From assembly GCA_018695965.1 (NCBI GenBank), contig JABHQB010000038.1:1-15698 (forward strand): a stretch of 15,698 nt of DNA, given 5' to 3'. The notes beneath the pieces were generated by a model. The model did not search any database and was not told where the DNA came from. It saw only the letters and a list, made by a program, of their open reading frames with translations. Below are positions 7,244 through 15,250 of the stretch, in pieces. Numbering within the stretch: the stretch's first letter is position 1; each line of letters opens with the position of its first letter. Source of the DNA: Flavobacteriales bacterium (GTDB taxonomy: Bacteria; Bacteroidota; Bacteroidia; Flavobacteriales; BACL11). A program made the translations under genes and the position numbers.

Positions 7244-7251
7244 CAAATGTA
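7244..7251 (-). promoter_or_regulatory. Putative -7 element of the DUF3276 gene
   Basis: The minus strand reads TACATTTG, a perfect TAnnTTTG, ending 30 bases before the ATG at 7213. It lies in the 103-base gap after the permease gene. A run of eight T residues lies just upstream on the same strand and might also help end permease transcription, but no strong hairpin precedes it. Confidence 0.5.
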
Positions 7252-7316
7252 CTAAAAAAAACCAATCTATTAAATCCTTCTTGTTCAGGTTTATAGTAAT
7301 AGAATGTTATAAATTA

Positions 7317-9530
7317 TTAATTTTTTATAGTGAGCCTTAGTACCGAGCATGCTGAACTAATCGCGAATTTATCTTTACCTGTTCCAAATAACATAGTTGC
7401 CCAAGTATCTTTTTTTGGTGTTCCTAATATTAATAAATCGTATTCTGAAGTTAAATTAGACACTGAGTCAATAGGATCGTCTGATATTTTTAACAATAAT
7501 TTTCCTTTAGTTCCTGACAATGCCTTGTTTGATGTTTTCTTTATATTTTCTATTTCTTCTGTTGTAGTATCTATATTTAATACATGTAGTAATGTAAATT
7601 CAGAATTAAAATATTGACATAATGAATTGGTAGACGCAATTAGTTTTTGTATATCTTGACTATTATGTCGGATTGATAATAATACGTTATTAAACTCTGT
7701 AACTCCATTACATTTAAACAATGCGAAGTTCGAGTTAATATGGCTTATAATCCATCCAATTGGATTGTTGAAGAATATTCCATTATAAGCTCTTCCATTC
7801 CAACTCAAGATTAACCATTTTATATTTGTTATCTCACTCAAAACTTGCATAGTTTCAGATAGTTTATGAGTCGCAATAGATTCAAAATAAATATCTTGTT
7901 GAATACGGCTATCTAATTTTTTGACAATACGTTCTAATGATTTTGTTTTGGGTTTCTCTTCTAGAAATGCGTCTAATGATGTTTGGTCTGGAACTTCAAC
8001 AATGTTTAAGGTTTGTATTTTTGACCTTGCATTTAATGAGGCTCCGATTTCTATGAGGGTGGTTGGAGCAATTTCATTACCTAATAATGGAACGATTACC
8101 CCAGCATCCTTATCTATACTTATATTTAACATTTCTTCTCTTTCTTTGTCTTCTAGTTCTTTTAGATGTTTATAGTTTCTTTTCTTCCCAAATAATATAT
8201 ATAATGCAGGAATATGTCCGTATTGAGTCATTACTCCAGTTCTTGAAGCGTTTTTCCCATAGATATAATATATTATATATCCTATAAATGATATCACAAA
8301 TATTGCAATTATTGGCATGAAACCTAAATAGAAGAGTAAGATAATTCCACTAAATATTCCAAATAATTGAATATATGGATAAAGAGGAGATTTGTATTTT
8401 GGATCATACCATTGTACTGCAGTTTCTCTTAAAATAATAACACTTAAATTAACAGAGATAAACATCATTACTTTAAAGGCACTTGCTAATTTTGCTATTT
8501 TCTCAACATCTAAAAATAGAATCACCAAAGCCATCATTATACAGGTAAGGATTATTGTATTAATTGGTGTTAGATATTTTGGATGAACCTTAGACATTTG
8601 TTTAGGAAGTAGTTTGTCACCCGCCATTGCAAACGGAAACCTTGAGGATGCTAGTACACCAGAATTAGCCATAGAGATTAATGTAACAACTCCAATACCA
8701 GCAATTATATAAGCAAAGTTAGGTCCTCCTAAAAGAAGAGCTAATGTATGTATAGGTTTAATATCTTCTGATAGTTCTTTAATATCGATATTTCCAACTA
8801 AAGTAAAAGCTATTGCAACATAAATAACTGTAATAATTAGTAAAGAAATGATCATTGCTAATGGAATATTCTTAGTTGGATTTTTAACTTCACCAGCAAT
8901 TGCAGCAATTTTAGTAACTCCTGCGTAAGAGATATAAACAAAGGCGATTGTACTAATAAGTCCAGTAGTTTTATTACTCATAAATGGAGTTAACATTTGT
9001 TTGTCTATCATAGGTATCCCCATAAATAACAAGGAAATTAATGTAATCAAACTTATTATTACTACTACAACTTGTACTTTTCCTACTTTCTTTACTCCCA
9101 ATATATTTAGTATCATTATTAATAATAAAAACCCTAGAGATATATATTTTATATATTCAACAGGTATATTAATAATAACAAGTAAATAAGCTCCAAAACC
9201 AACTAATGCGAAAGAGCTCTTTAGCAATAAAGATAACCAAAGTCCAATTCCTGAAATAGTACCCATTATTGGTCCAAATGCTCGTTCAATATAGACGTAA
9301 GCTCCACCTGATTTTGGCATTGCGGATGATAATTCAGATTTTGAAAGAGCAGCTGGTAATATACATATAGCTGCTATAAGGTATGCTAACCAAATTGAAG
9401 AACCTGTTTTTGCTGCTGCAATTCCAGGTAATACAAAAATACCGCTTCCAAGCATTCCTCCTATACTAATAGCAATTATAGTAGGTAGTGTTAATTTTCT
9501 CTCTAATTTTTTCAATATAATTATTTTCAA
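7317..9530 (-). CDS. APC-family amino-acid permease fused to two Usp-like domains
   Basis: This 737-residue inner-membrane protein has an N-terminal APC-superfamily transporter (about 10-425) with the family signature SIGGMLGSGIFVLPG (22-36), followed by about 12 hydrophobic segments. Conserved interior motifs include MPKSGGAYVYIERAFGP (71-87), SYAGVTKIAAIAGEVKNPTKNIP (201-223) and MANSGVLASSRFPFAMAGD (287-305). A cytoplasmic C-terminal region of about 265 residues contains two universal-stress-protein-like domains (about 474-608 and 611-737). The second ends with LILGTPKKDTWATMLFGTGKDKFAISSACSVLRL, resembling the nucleotide-binding G-x2-G-x9-G-[S/T] loop. This fusion is known in the APC family and may allow nucleotide-dependent control of uptake. 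The substrate is unknown. The start is TTG at 9530; TTG at 9515 is the alternative, since the first ATG falls inside transmembrane helix 1. Confidence 0.9.
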   Translation of the reverse strand: MKIIILKKLERKLTLPTIIAISIGGMLGSGIFVLPGIAAAKTGSSIWLAYLIAAICILPAALSKSELSSAMPKSGGAYVYIERAFGPIMGTISGIGLWLSLLLKSSFALVGFGAYLLVIINIPVEYIKYISLGFLLLIMILNILGVKKVGKVQVVVVIISLITLISLLFMGIPMIDKQMLTPFMSNKTTGLISTIAFVYISYAGVTKIAAIAGEVKNPTKNIPLAMIISLLIITVIYVAIAFTLVGNIDIKELSEDIKPIHTLALLLGGPNFAYIIAGIGVVTLISMANSGVLASSRFPFAMAGDKLLPKQMSKVHPKYLTPINTIILTCIMMALVILFLDVEKIAKLASAFKVMMFISVNLSVIILRETAVQWYDPKYKSPLYPYIQLFGIFSGIILLFYLGFMPIIAIFVISFIGYIIYYIYGKNASRTGVMTQYGHIPALYILFGKKRNYKHLKELEDKEREEMLNISIDKDAGVIVPLLGNEIAPTTLIEIGASLNARSKIQTLNIVEVPDQTSLDAFLEEKPKTKSLERIVKKLDSRIQQDIYFESIATHKLSETMQVLSEITNIKWLILSWNGRAYNGIFFNNPIGWIISHINSNFALFKCNGVTEFNNVLLSIRHNSQDIQKLIASTNSLCQYFNSEFTLLHVLNIDTTTEEIENIKKTSNKALSGTKGKLLLKISDDPIDSVSNLTSEYDLLILGTPKKDTWATMLFGTGKDKFAISSACSVLRLTIKN

Positions 9531-9545
9531 GCAAAATAATAATTT

Positions 9546-9566
9546 TTTTCAAATTAGGTTTGAAAA
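9546..9566. repeat. Perfect palindrome in the permease/gcvT divergent region
   Basis: TTTTCAAA (9546-9553) and TTTGAAAA (9559-9566) are perfect 8-base inverted arms around a 5-base TTAGG spacer. The palindrome lies 16 bases upstream of the permease TTG start and about 37 bases upstream of the gcvT -7 element, a plausible position for an operator acting on one or both genes. AT-rich DNA produces such arms by chance more often than GC-balanced DNA, so a role is not proven. Confidence 0.5.
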
Positions 9567-9602
9567 GAATCCTATAATTATCAAACTAAAATTATTAAGT
9601 TT

Positions 9603-9610
9603 TATATTTG
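9603..9610 (+). promoter_or_regulatory. Putative -7 element of the gcvT operon
   Basis: TATATTTG is a perfect TAnnTTTG, ending 21 bases before the gcvT ATG at 9632. It lies in the 101-base divergent region shared with the permease. It probably drives gcvT and the two overlapping genes behind it. Confidence 0.55.
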
Positions 9611-9631
9611 CTAAATTTTTAATCATAATTT

Positions 9632-10708
9632 ATGAAAAAACTAGTTCTTTCGGATGTACACGAAAGTATCGGTGGGAAGATGGTAGAATTTGCAGGATAT
9701 CTTATGCCAGTTCAATATTCTGATGGAGTAAAATTAGAGCACAAAACTGTTCGTGAATCCGTTGGAGTTTTTGACGTTTCTCATATGGGAGAAGTATTTG
9801 TCAGTGGTTCAAATTCATTAGATTTTTTGCAATATATCACTTCAAATGATGTCAGTAAACTTTCTCCAGGAAAAGTACAATATACTTGTTCCCCAAATGA
9901 TAGTGGTGGAATTGTAGATGATTTTTTACTGTATATGATAGAAGAGAATAGGTATCTTCTAGTTGTGAATGCATCTAATATGCAGAAGGATTTAGATTGG
10001 ATTAATTCACATAATACTTTTGATTGTAAAATTGATAATCAGTCAGATAATTACTCTTTATTAGCAGTTCAAGGTCCTAGATCTATTGAGTTATTGCAAG
10101 AACTAACGGATGTTAATCTTACTGAAATAAAATATTATAATTTTAAGATTGGAAGTATTGCAGGAGTTGAGGATGTAATCTTGTCCAGAACAGGGTATAC
10201 TGGAGAAATTGGATTCGAATTATATGTAAGAAATGAAGATACAAGAACTTTGTGGGACGCATTATTTTCAACAAAAATTCAGATTAAAGCAATAGGTCTT
10301 GCAGCTCGTGATACTCTCAGATTAGAAAAAGGATTTTGCTTGTATGGAAACGATATTAACGATACTACTTCACCAATTGAAGCAGGTTTAGGATGGATTA
10401 CAAAATTTAATAAGGAATTTGTAAACTCTGAAAATCTAAAAATACAGAAAGAAGAAGGAACGAGCAGAAAATTAGTAGGAATTGAATTAGTAGAAAAAGG
10501 AATTGCCAGAAAAGATTATCCAATAATAGATAAAGAAGGAAATCAAATCGGACTGATTACTTCAGGCACTATGTCTCCAACATTAAATAAAGCTATTGCT
10601 ATGGGATATGTTTCTACTAAATTCTCTTCAGTTCATTCAGAGGTTTATATTCAGGTTAGAAAGAAGAAGATTAAATCTAAAATTGTAAGTTTACCATTTA
10701 TAAAATGA
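9632..10708 (+). CDS. gcvT: Glycine cleavage system T protein (aminomethyltransferase)
   Basis: GcvT takes the aminomethyl group from lipoylated H protein and, with tetrahydrofolate, yields ammonia and 5,10-methylene-THF in the cytoplasm. The 358-residue length is normal. Family motifs are intact: MVEFAGYLMPVQY (17-29), GVFDVSHMGE (45-54), GGIVDDFLLY (92-101) with the aspartates that include the folate-binding/catalytic Asp, RTGYTGEIGFELYV (186-199), GLAARDTLRLEKGFCLYGND (222-241), and SGTMSPTLNKAIAMGYV (311-327) in the C-terminal barrel. It starts at the ATG 21 bases after the putative -7 element. Its TGA overlaps the next gene's start as ATGA, so translation is probably coupled. gcvH and gcvP are not in the window. 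Confidence 0.96.
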   Translation: MKKLVLSDVHESIGGKMVEFAGYLMPVQYSDGVKLEHKTVRESVGVFDVSHMGEVFVSGSNSLDFLQYITSNDVSKLSPGKVQYTCSPNDSGGIVDDFLLYMIEENRYLLVVNASNMQKDLDWINSHNTFDCKIDNQSDNYSLLAVQGPRSIELLQELTDVNLTEIKYYNFKIGSIAGVEDVILSRTGYTGEIGFELYVRNEDTRTLWDALFSTKIQIKAIGLAARDTLRLEKGFCLYGNDINDTTSPIEAGLGWITKFNKEFVNSENLKIQKEEGTSRKLVGIELVEKGIARKDYPIIDKEGNQIGLITSGTMSPTLNKAIAMGYVSTKFSSVHSEVYIQVRKKKIKSKIVSLPFIK

Positions 10709-11424
10709 GGAGATTAAATGTTTGTTTAACATCAGATTTATTCCACCATTATGATGAGGGAGATAAACTAGTTCTTGTGGTAGATATTTTACGTGCTACC
10801 TCTGTAATATCTACTGCTTTTCATTATGGAATTTCCGAATTAATACCGGTTAGTTCTGTAGAACAAGCAAAACAATACATGAATAAAGAAGGATATATAG
10901 TTGCTGCCGAAAGAAATGCTGAGCCAATTGAAGGTATTCCTCTTGGGAACTCTCCTTTTCAGTATATGAATGATGATGTAAACAATAAAAGACTCGTTTT
11001 AACCACTACTAACGGAACAAAATCAATAAAATTAGCAAGTAAACATGAAGTGATTTCTGCCTCTTTTGTAAATCAAGATGCAGTTTATAATTTTATAATG
11101 AAATCTAAAAAAGATGTTGTTGTTTTATGTTCAGGATGGAAAGGATTGGTAAATATGGAAGATTCTATTTTTGCTGGTATTTTATCTGATAAATTATTGA
11201 AAACAAATGAATTTCAGAGTCAATGTGATTCCGTACTAGCTTCTGTTGCAATAAAAAGGGATGCAGGAAATGACTTATTCTCTTACTTAGAAGATTCGGC
11301 ACACAGAAATAGGTTAAAACATCTAAATATGGAAGCAGACACAAAGTTTTGCTTAAATCCAACATTCAAATCTTCAATAATCCCTATCTTAAAAAACGGA
11401 AAATTAATTCCATATGAAAAATAG
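10705..11424 (+). CDS. comB: 2-phosphosulfolactate phosphatase family protein (ComB-like)
   Basis: This 239-residue protein shows the ComB family pattern: VVDILRATSVI (25-35), AERNAEPIEGIPLGNSP (68-84), LTTTNGTKSI (99-108), VLCSGWKGLVNMEDSIFAG (140-158) and EADTKFC (210-216). The named activity is a Mg-dependent hydrolysis of 2-phosphosulfolactate to sulfolactate, a step of archaeal coenzyme M synthesis. Bacteria with this family generally do not make coenzyme M, so the physiological substrate here may be sulfolactate-related or different. The gene overlaps gcvT by four bases and the next gene by 11 bases, placing it in the middle of a three-gene operon. The conserved N-terminal RRLNVCLTSDLF supports the start at 10705. 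Confidence 0.88.
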   Translation: MRRLNVCLTSDLFHHYDEGDKLVLVVDILRATSVISTAFHYGISELIPVSSVEQAKQYMNKEGYIVAAERNAEPIEGIPLGNSPFQYMNDDVNNKRLVLTTTNGTKSIKLASKHEVISASFVNQDAVYNFIMKSKKDVVVLCSGWKGLVNMEDSIFAGILSDKLLKTNEFQSQCDSVLASVAIKRDAGNDLFSYLEDSAHRNRLKHLNMEADTKFCLNPTFKSSIIPILKNGKLIPYEK

Positions 11425-12373
11425 AACTTTATTATTACTATTTCTTTGCTTTTCTATTTCAGCTAATTCTATTTTTCCATGGGGATTTTTTGCTCATAAA
11501 AGAATAAATAAATATGCAGTATTTACACTTCCAGAAGAATTAATTGGTTTTTATAAAAAAAACATAGAATATATTGAAGAACATTCAGTTGATGCTGACA
11601 AAAGAAGATATGCGGTAAAGGAGGAAGCTCCAAGACATTATATTGATATCGATTATTACGGAGAACACCCTTTTGATAGTATGCCAAGAAAATGGAATGA
11701 TGCGGTTGATAAATATTCGGAAGATACATTACAAGCTTATGGAATTCTTCCTTGGCATATTCAAATAATTTATAAAAGGTTGGTGTATGCTTTTATTGCA
11801 AAAGATTCAGATAAAATATTAAAATATTCTGCAGATTTAGGGCATTATGTAGCGGACGCACATGTTCCTTTACACACTACTTTAAATTATGATGGACAAT
11901 TTACAGGTCAGAAGGGAATACATGCATTTTGGGAAAGCAGATTACCTGAACTTTTTTCAGAAAATTATGATTATTTGGTTGGAACAGCACAATATGAATA
12001 TTCTGTTTTGGATTTTGCTTGGGAAACAGTAGAAACTAGTCATAATGCATTAGATAGCGTTTTTAGTTTTGATAATATTCTATCAGAAACATATGAAAAG
12101 GACAAACAGTATTCTTATGAAAAAAGAGGAACAAAAACTATTAATGTTCGTTCAGAAGAATATTCTGATGCCTATCATAATATGCTTTCTGGTATGGTTG
12201 AAAGAAGAATGAGGAAATCAATAACCTCTATCGGAAATTTATGGTATTCTGCTTGGGTAGATGCTGGACAACCAATATTAGATGGAATGCAGAATTCTGA
12301 AGCTCCTTTTACAGAAGAAATTAAGATTGACCATAAAATTACAAAGAAAGATGCTAGAGGGCATCAACATTAA
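11414..12373 (+). CDS. Exported zinc-dependent phospholipase C / P1 nuclease-like protein
   Basis: This 319-residue protein has a signal peptide (MKNRTLLLLFLCFSISANS) and then WGFFAHKRINKYAVFTLP (23-40). The candidate metal ligands of the phospholipase C/S1-P1 nuclease fold are visible: Trp23 near the mature N-terminus, His28, Asp60, His75 in APRHYIDID, His144 and Asp148 in GHYVADAHVPLHT, and His170/Glu174 in GIHAFWESR. In characterised members the processed N-terminal Trp binds zinc; cleavage just before Trp23 would recreate this, but that is inference. The likely location is the periplasm or outside the cell. Whether it cuts phospholipid or nucleic acid cannot be told. It overlaps comB by 11 bases. 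Its stop lies 6 bases from the convergent beta-barrel gene's stop. Confidence 0.85.
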   Translation: MKNRTLLLLFLCFSISANSIFPWGFFAHKRINKYAVFTLPEELIGFYKKNIEYIEEHSVDADKRRYAVKEEAPRHYIDIDYYGEHPFDSMPRKWNDAVDKYSEDTLQAYGILPWHIQIIYKRLVYAFIAKDSDKILKYSADLGHYVADAHVPLHTTLNYDGQFTGQKGIHAFWESRLPELFSENYDYLVGTAQYEYSVLDFAWETVETSHNALDSVFSFDNILSETYEKDKQYSYEKRGTKTINVRSEEYSDAYHNMLSGMVERRMRKSITSIGNLWYSAWVDAGQPILDGMQNSEAPFTEEIKIDHKITKKDARGHQH

Positions 12374-12379
12374 CTTTTT

Positions 12380-13072
12380 TTAGAAAGTATAACCTAAAGA
12401 AAAGCTAGTGGCTTGTAAGGTTTTATTATACCCGTCATCTTGATTTTCTAAACCAATCATCCCAATATATCTATTTAACTCAATATACAGATGATCTGTT
12501 AGATAAACAGATATTCCAATATTTAAACCTGCATCAATATCATTAACCTCTACTATTTCTCCGTCATACGCTTCCTGTATTCTTTCAACTCCCTCTTCAG
12601 TTACTACTCTTTTCACATTATTTGTAATTAAATAAGCAACAGAAGGACCAATATTCAATGTAAACCGATCGTTAACATAATATTTGAAAGTAGGATCTAA
12701 AGTTATATAATCCATGAAGTAAGTTTCTTTTTTATTCCCGTAAGTTCTGAGAGTATCTGTTTCCCATGTTTGATCAAGATTAGTAATTGATCCCATTGAA
12801 GAAAAAGAAACCGTATTACACAAATGCCAATTTGCAGATAATTTCAAGTCAATATAAGCACCTACTTTGCTTTCATATGTGTAAGTTGTTGTCGGTTTAG
12901 CGTATCCGTCTGTTCGTTCTGCTAATCCAAAAAATAAATAATTATATTGAGTAAAATTTAAGTTGGAATAATTTAATCCTACTTTAATTCCATAATGAGG
13001 AACGCTTAGGTTTTGTGCATCTGATGTCAAGGCTAGACTACTTATAAAAAGTAAAAGTAATAGTTTCTTCAT
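12380..13072 (-). CDS. Outer-membrane beta-barrel protein (PorT-like size class)
   Basis: About 230 residues with a signal peptide MKKLLLLLFISSLALTSDAQ and a probable cleavage after DAQ. The mature part starts VPHYGIKVGLNYSNLNF, a common opening of small Bacteroidota barrels, and continues with alternating strands such as SKVGAYIDLKLSANWHLCNTVSFSS and FTLNIGPSVAYLI. It ends SFSLGYTF, a strand with a C-terminal Phe, the usual BAM recognition signal. The function is unknown. An upstream ATG at 13090 is in frame, but the start at 13072 gives a clean signal peptide and lies after a perfect -7 element at 13088-13095, so it is preferred. The gene converges on the phospholipase-like gene with 6 bases between stop codons, and no strong terminator is visible there. 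Confidence 0.82.
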   Translation of the reverse strand: MKKLLLLLFISSLALTSDAQNLSVPHYGIKVGLNYSNLNFTQYNYLFFGLAERTDGYAKPTTTYTYESKVGAYIDLKLSANWHLCNTVSFSSMGSITNLDQTWETDTLRTYGNKKETYFMDYITLDPTFKYYVNDRFTLNIGPSVAYLITNNVKRVVTEEGVERIQEAYDGEIVEVNDIDAGLNIGISVYLTDHLYIELNRYIGMIGLENQDDGYNKTLQATSFSLGYTF

Positions 13073-13087
13073 GTTATTAATTTTTGG

Positions 13088-13095
13088 CAAATATA
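13088..13095 (-). promoter_or_regulatory. Putative -7 element of the beta-barrel gene
   Basis: The minus strand reads TATATTTG, a perfect TAnnTTTG, ending 15 bases before the ATG at 13072. It overlaps the alternative ATG at 13090, which would therefore lie upstream of the transcript start. It lies in the 37-base gap after dnaN. Confidence 0.55.
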
Positions 13096-13109
13096 GGTAA
13101 AATAAAAAT

Positions 13110-14228
13110 TTATGAATTAAGCATTACTGGCATTACGAGCATTAAGGTTTCTTCTCCCTCATCTTGTCCATCGAGTGGAAGAATAATTCCAGCTCTGTTT
13201 GAAGCGCTCATCTCTAAGCTTATTTCTTCAGAACCTATATTATTTAGCATTTCTATCATAAACTTAGAGTTAAACCCAATTTCCATATCTTCACCCTGGT
13301 ATTGGCAAGTTAGTCGTTCTTCTGCTTGATTTGCGAAATCTAAATCTTCAGATGAGATCTGTAATTCGGACCCTTTAATTGACAAACGAATTTGGTGTGT
13401 AGTTTTGTTTGCGTAAATAGAAACTCTTTTAATAGAATTTAATAGATCTGAAGTAGAAATAGTTAATTTGTTAGGGTTCTCTTTTGGAATTACAGCTTCA
13501 TAATTTGGATATTTTCCGTCAATTAATCTGCAAATAATTTTTGTGGTATCGAACATAAACATGGCATTTGTTTCATTATACTCTACTTTTAAGTCTAGAT
13601 CATTTATAAGTGTATTTTTTAGTAGAGTTAATGGTTTTCTAGCTAAGATAAATGAAGAAGTAGAATCAGCACTAAAATCATTTCTGATGTGTTTTACTAA
13701 TTTATGTGCATCTGTACCAACAAATGTAATTTTTTCTGAAGAGAGTTCGCAAAACATGCCTGACATAACTGGTCGTAACTCATCATTTCCGCAAGCAAAA
13801 AGTGTTTTGTTTATCGCATTTAAAAAAGTTAACGAATTGATAGTTGCGCTAGAGGATGAATCCAATGTTGGAGTTTTAGGAAACTCGGCAGAATTTTGAC
13901 CCGCAAGCTTATAAATCCCATTTTCAGAATTAATTTCAATCCCATAATTTTCATCATCAATAAGGAAAGTAAGTGGTTGTGAAGAAAATGTTTTTAATGT
14001 ATCTAAAAGGAGTTTTGCAGGAATGGTGATTGTTCCATTATCTGTTGTGTCTGCTTTTAAAGTGGTTGACATTGTAGTTTCTAAATCGGAAGCTGTAATT
14101 ATCATTTTACCATTATCAATTTCGAATAAGAAGTTGTCTAGTATAGGTAATGTGTTGTTAGAGCTTAATACCCCACTTAATTTTTGTAATTCTGTTAATA
14201 GTTCTGAACTATTTACTATAAATTTCAT
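13110..14228 (-). CDS. dnaN: DNA polymerase III beta subunit (sliding clamp)
   Basis: The 372-residue length is standard for the clamp, a ring-forming dimer that holds the polymerase on DNA and serves as a docking hub in replication and repair. The N-terminus MKFIVNSSELLTELQKLSGVLSSNNTLPILDNFLFEI is typical of the first of three repeated clamp domains (about 1-120, 125-245, 250-372). Conserved segments include AGQNSAEFPKTP (about 109-120), LFACGNDELRPVMSGMFCE (about 143-161), VGTDAHKLV (about 170-178), RLIDGKYPNYEAVIP (about 235-249) and the terminal ETLMLVMPVMLN, which lines the partner-binding cleft. It is not next to dnaA here but follows gldG and a DUF4340 gene. A -7 element in the 34-base upstream gap suggests its own promoter. 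Confidence 0.97.
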   Translation of the reverse strand: MKFIVNSSELLTELQKLSGVLSSNNTLPILDNFLFEIDNGKMIITASDLETTMSTTLKADTTDNGTITIPAKLLLDTLKTFSSQPLTFLIDDENYGIEINSENGIYKLAGQNSAEFPKTPTLDSSSSATINSLTFLNAINKTLFACGNDELRPVMSGMFCELSSEKITFVGTDAHKLVKHIRNDFSADSTSSFILARKPLTLLKNTLINDLDLKVEYNETNAMFMFDTTKIICRLIDGKYPNYEAVIPKENPNKLTISTSDLLNSIKRVSIYANKTTHQIRLSIKGSELQISSEDLDFANQAEERLTCQYQGEDMEIGFNSKFMIEMLNNIGSEEISLEMSASNRAGIILPLDGQDEGEETLMLVMPVMLNS

Positions 14229-14254
14229 ATTCTATTTATTTTTTTAAAGATGCT

Positions 14255-14262
14255 CAAATATA
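14255..14262 (-). promoter_or_regulatory. Putative -7 element of dnaN
   Basis: The minus strand reads TATATTTG, a perfect TAnnTTTG, ending 26 bases before the dnaN ATG at 14228 and abutting the stop codon of the DUF4340 gene (14263-14265). It would give dnaN transcription independent of gldG. Confidence 0.55.
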
Positions 14263-15246
14263 TTACATTGAAGATGTTTTTATATAGTTTTGTTTCTTTA
14301 TTTCATCAAGAGTAATTAACACTTTGTTGAAAATATAGTTTTGAATAATTACTATATCTGAATTGTTCCACTGTGCATAAAAACTTACTGTAGAACCAGA
14401 GAATTCTTTTTGAGTTTTCTGTATTGCACTTTTATCATAAATTATAAGAGAATCTGTCTGGTTATTGTTTGTTATATATATTTTTTTAATCATGATGAAA
14501 TCTTTAGGATCTAGATCTGGCTTATATTCTCCACATTTTAGATTACTGAAAAATGATGCAAACGTATGGTATCCTATACTGTCAATTAGTATCTCATTAT
14601 TTCCAAAATCAGTCAGAGTTTTATTTTTAATGTTAATTGTATATGATTGTTCCTTGTTAATAAAATCAATCACTTTTACTTCAGAGATATCTTCCGGACT
14701 TATGTTTATTTTAATTCGTTCTCTCCATGCATTCTGATTTACAGAAATCAACTCAATACCGTATTTTGCAGCTAATAAATCATTTGGTTTTGTCGGCATA
14801 TGCATCACATATGCATTTTCAGCATTTTCCATTATCATATAAGTACCGTCATGATTAGATGTGTTTCCACCAATATAATAAGATTTGATCTTTCTTTCCC
14901 CCTCAAAGATTTCTACTTTTACTCCTTTTGTAGCTATATTTTGTAATACAAACTCTGTCATTGCCTCGGAAACAGAACTTTTTATTCTTAGATCTTTCAT
15001 GACTTCTAAAGTCCTTTCTATTTGATGCTCCATTACCGAGTATTTGCTATTCAGAATCCATTTTTCTTCTTTTTCTAATGTAATAATATTTCCAGCTTTA
15101 TCACTCATAATAATCTTATCAATATTTTCAGTTTCAGTAAGATAAAAATCTTTTTCATTTACTTCTTCCTTTACTTCATTTCTACATGAAGAAAAGTAAA
15201 TAATTGAAATGAATATTGATATATATACTAAAGATTTATTTTTCAT
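14263..15246 (-). CDS. DUF4340 domain lipoprotein linked to GldG
   Basis: This 327-residue protein begins with a short hydrophobic segment ending IYFSSC, a lipobox-like site with Cys21, followed by an acidic stretch RNEVKEEVNEKD; it is probably lipidated and anchored in an envelope membrane. The rest fits DUF4340: TENIDKIIMSDKAGNIITLEKEEKWILNSKYSVMEHQIERTLEVMKDLRIKSSVSE (about 39-95), and a YYIGGNTSNHDGTYMIMENAENAYVMHMP segment, where such proteins have repeated beta-rich modules. The gene starts 4 bases after the gldG stop codon, so the two are surely co-expressed. DUF4340 proteins are often encoded beside GldG-like ABC transporter subunits, which suggests a role with that transporter; the activity is unknown. 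Confidence 0.85.
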   Translation of the reverse strand: MKNKSLVYISIFISIIYFSSCRNEVKEEVNEKDFYLTETENIDKIIMSDKAGNIITLEKEEKWILNSKYSVMEHQIERTLEVMKDLRIKSSVSEAMTEFVLQNIATKGVKVEIFEGERKIKSYYIGGNTSNHDGTYMIMENAENAYVMHMPTKPNDLLAAKYGIELISVNQNAWRERIKINISPEDISEVKVIDFINKEQSYTINIKNKTLTDFGNNEILIDSIGYHTFASFFSNLKCGEYKPDLDPKDFIMIKKIYITNNNQTDSLIIYDKSAIQKTQKEFSGSTVSFYAQWNNSDIVIIQNYIFNKVLITLDEIKKQNYIKTSSM

Positions 15247-15250
15247 ATTT

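Noticed and set aside
7330..9189. Several plus-strand reading frames opposite the permease gene
   Set aside because: All are antisense to a coherent transmembrane and Usp-domain protein; none has a promoter-like element or recognisable motifs.
12371..12390. Bidirectional terminator between the convergent genes
   Set aside because: Only a 5-bp ACTTT/AAAGT stem in AT-rich DNA is present; too weak to call.
13073..13090. Longer start (ATG at 13090) for the beta-barrel protein
   Set aside because: It would add MPKINN before a normal signal peptide and lies within the likely -7 promoter element, upstream of the expected transcript start.
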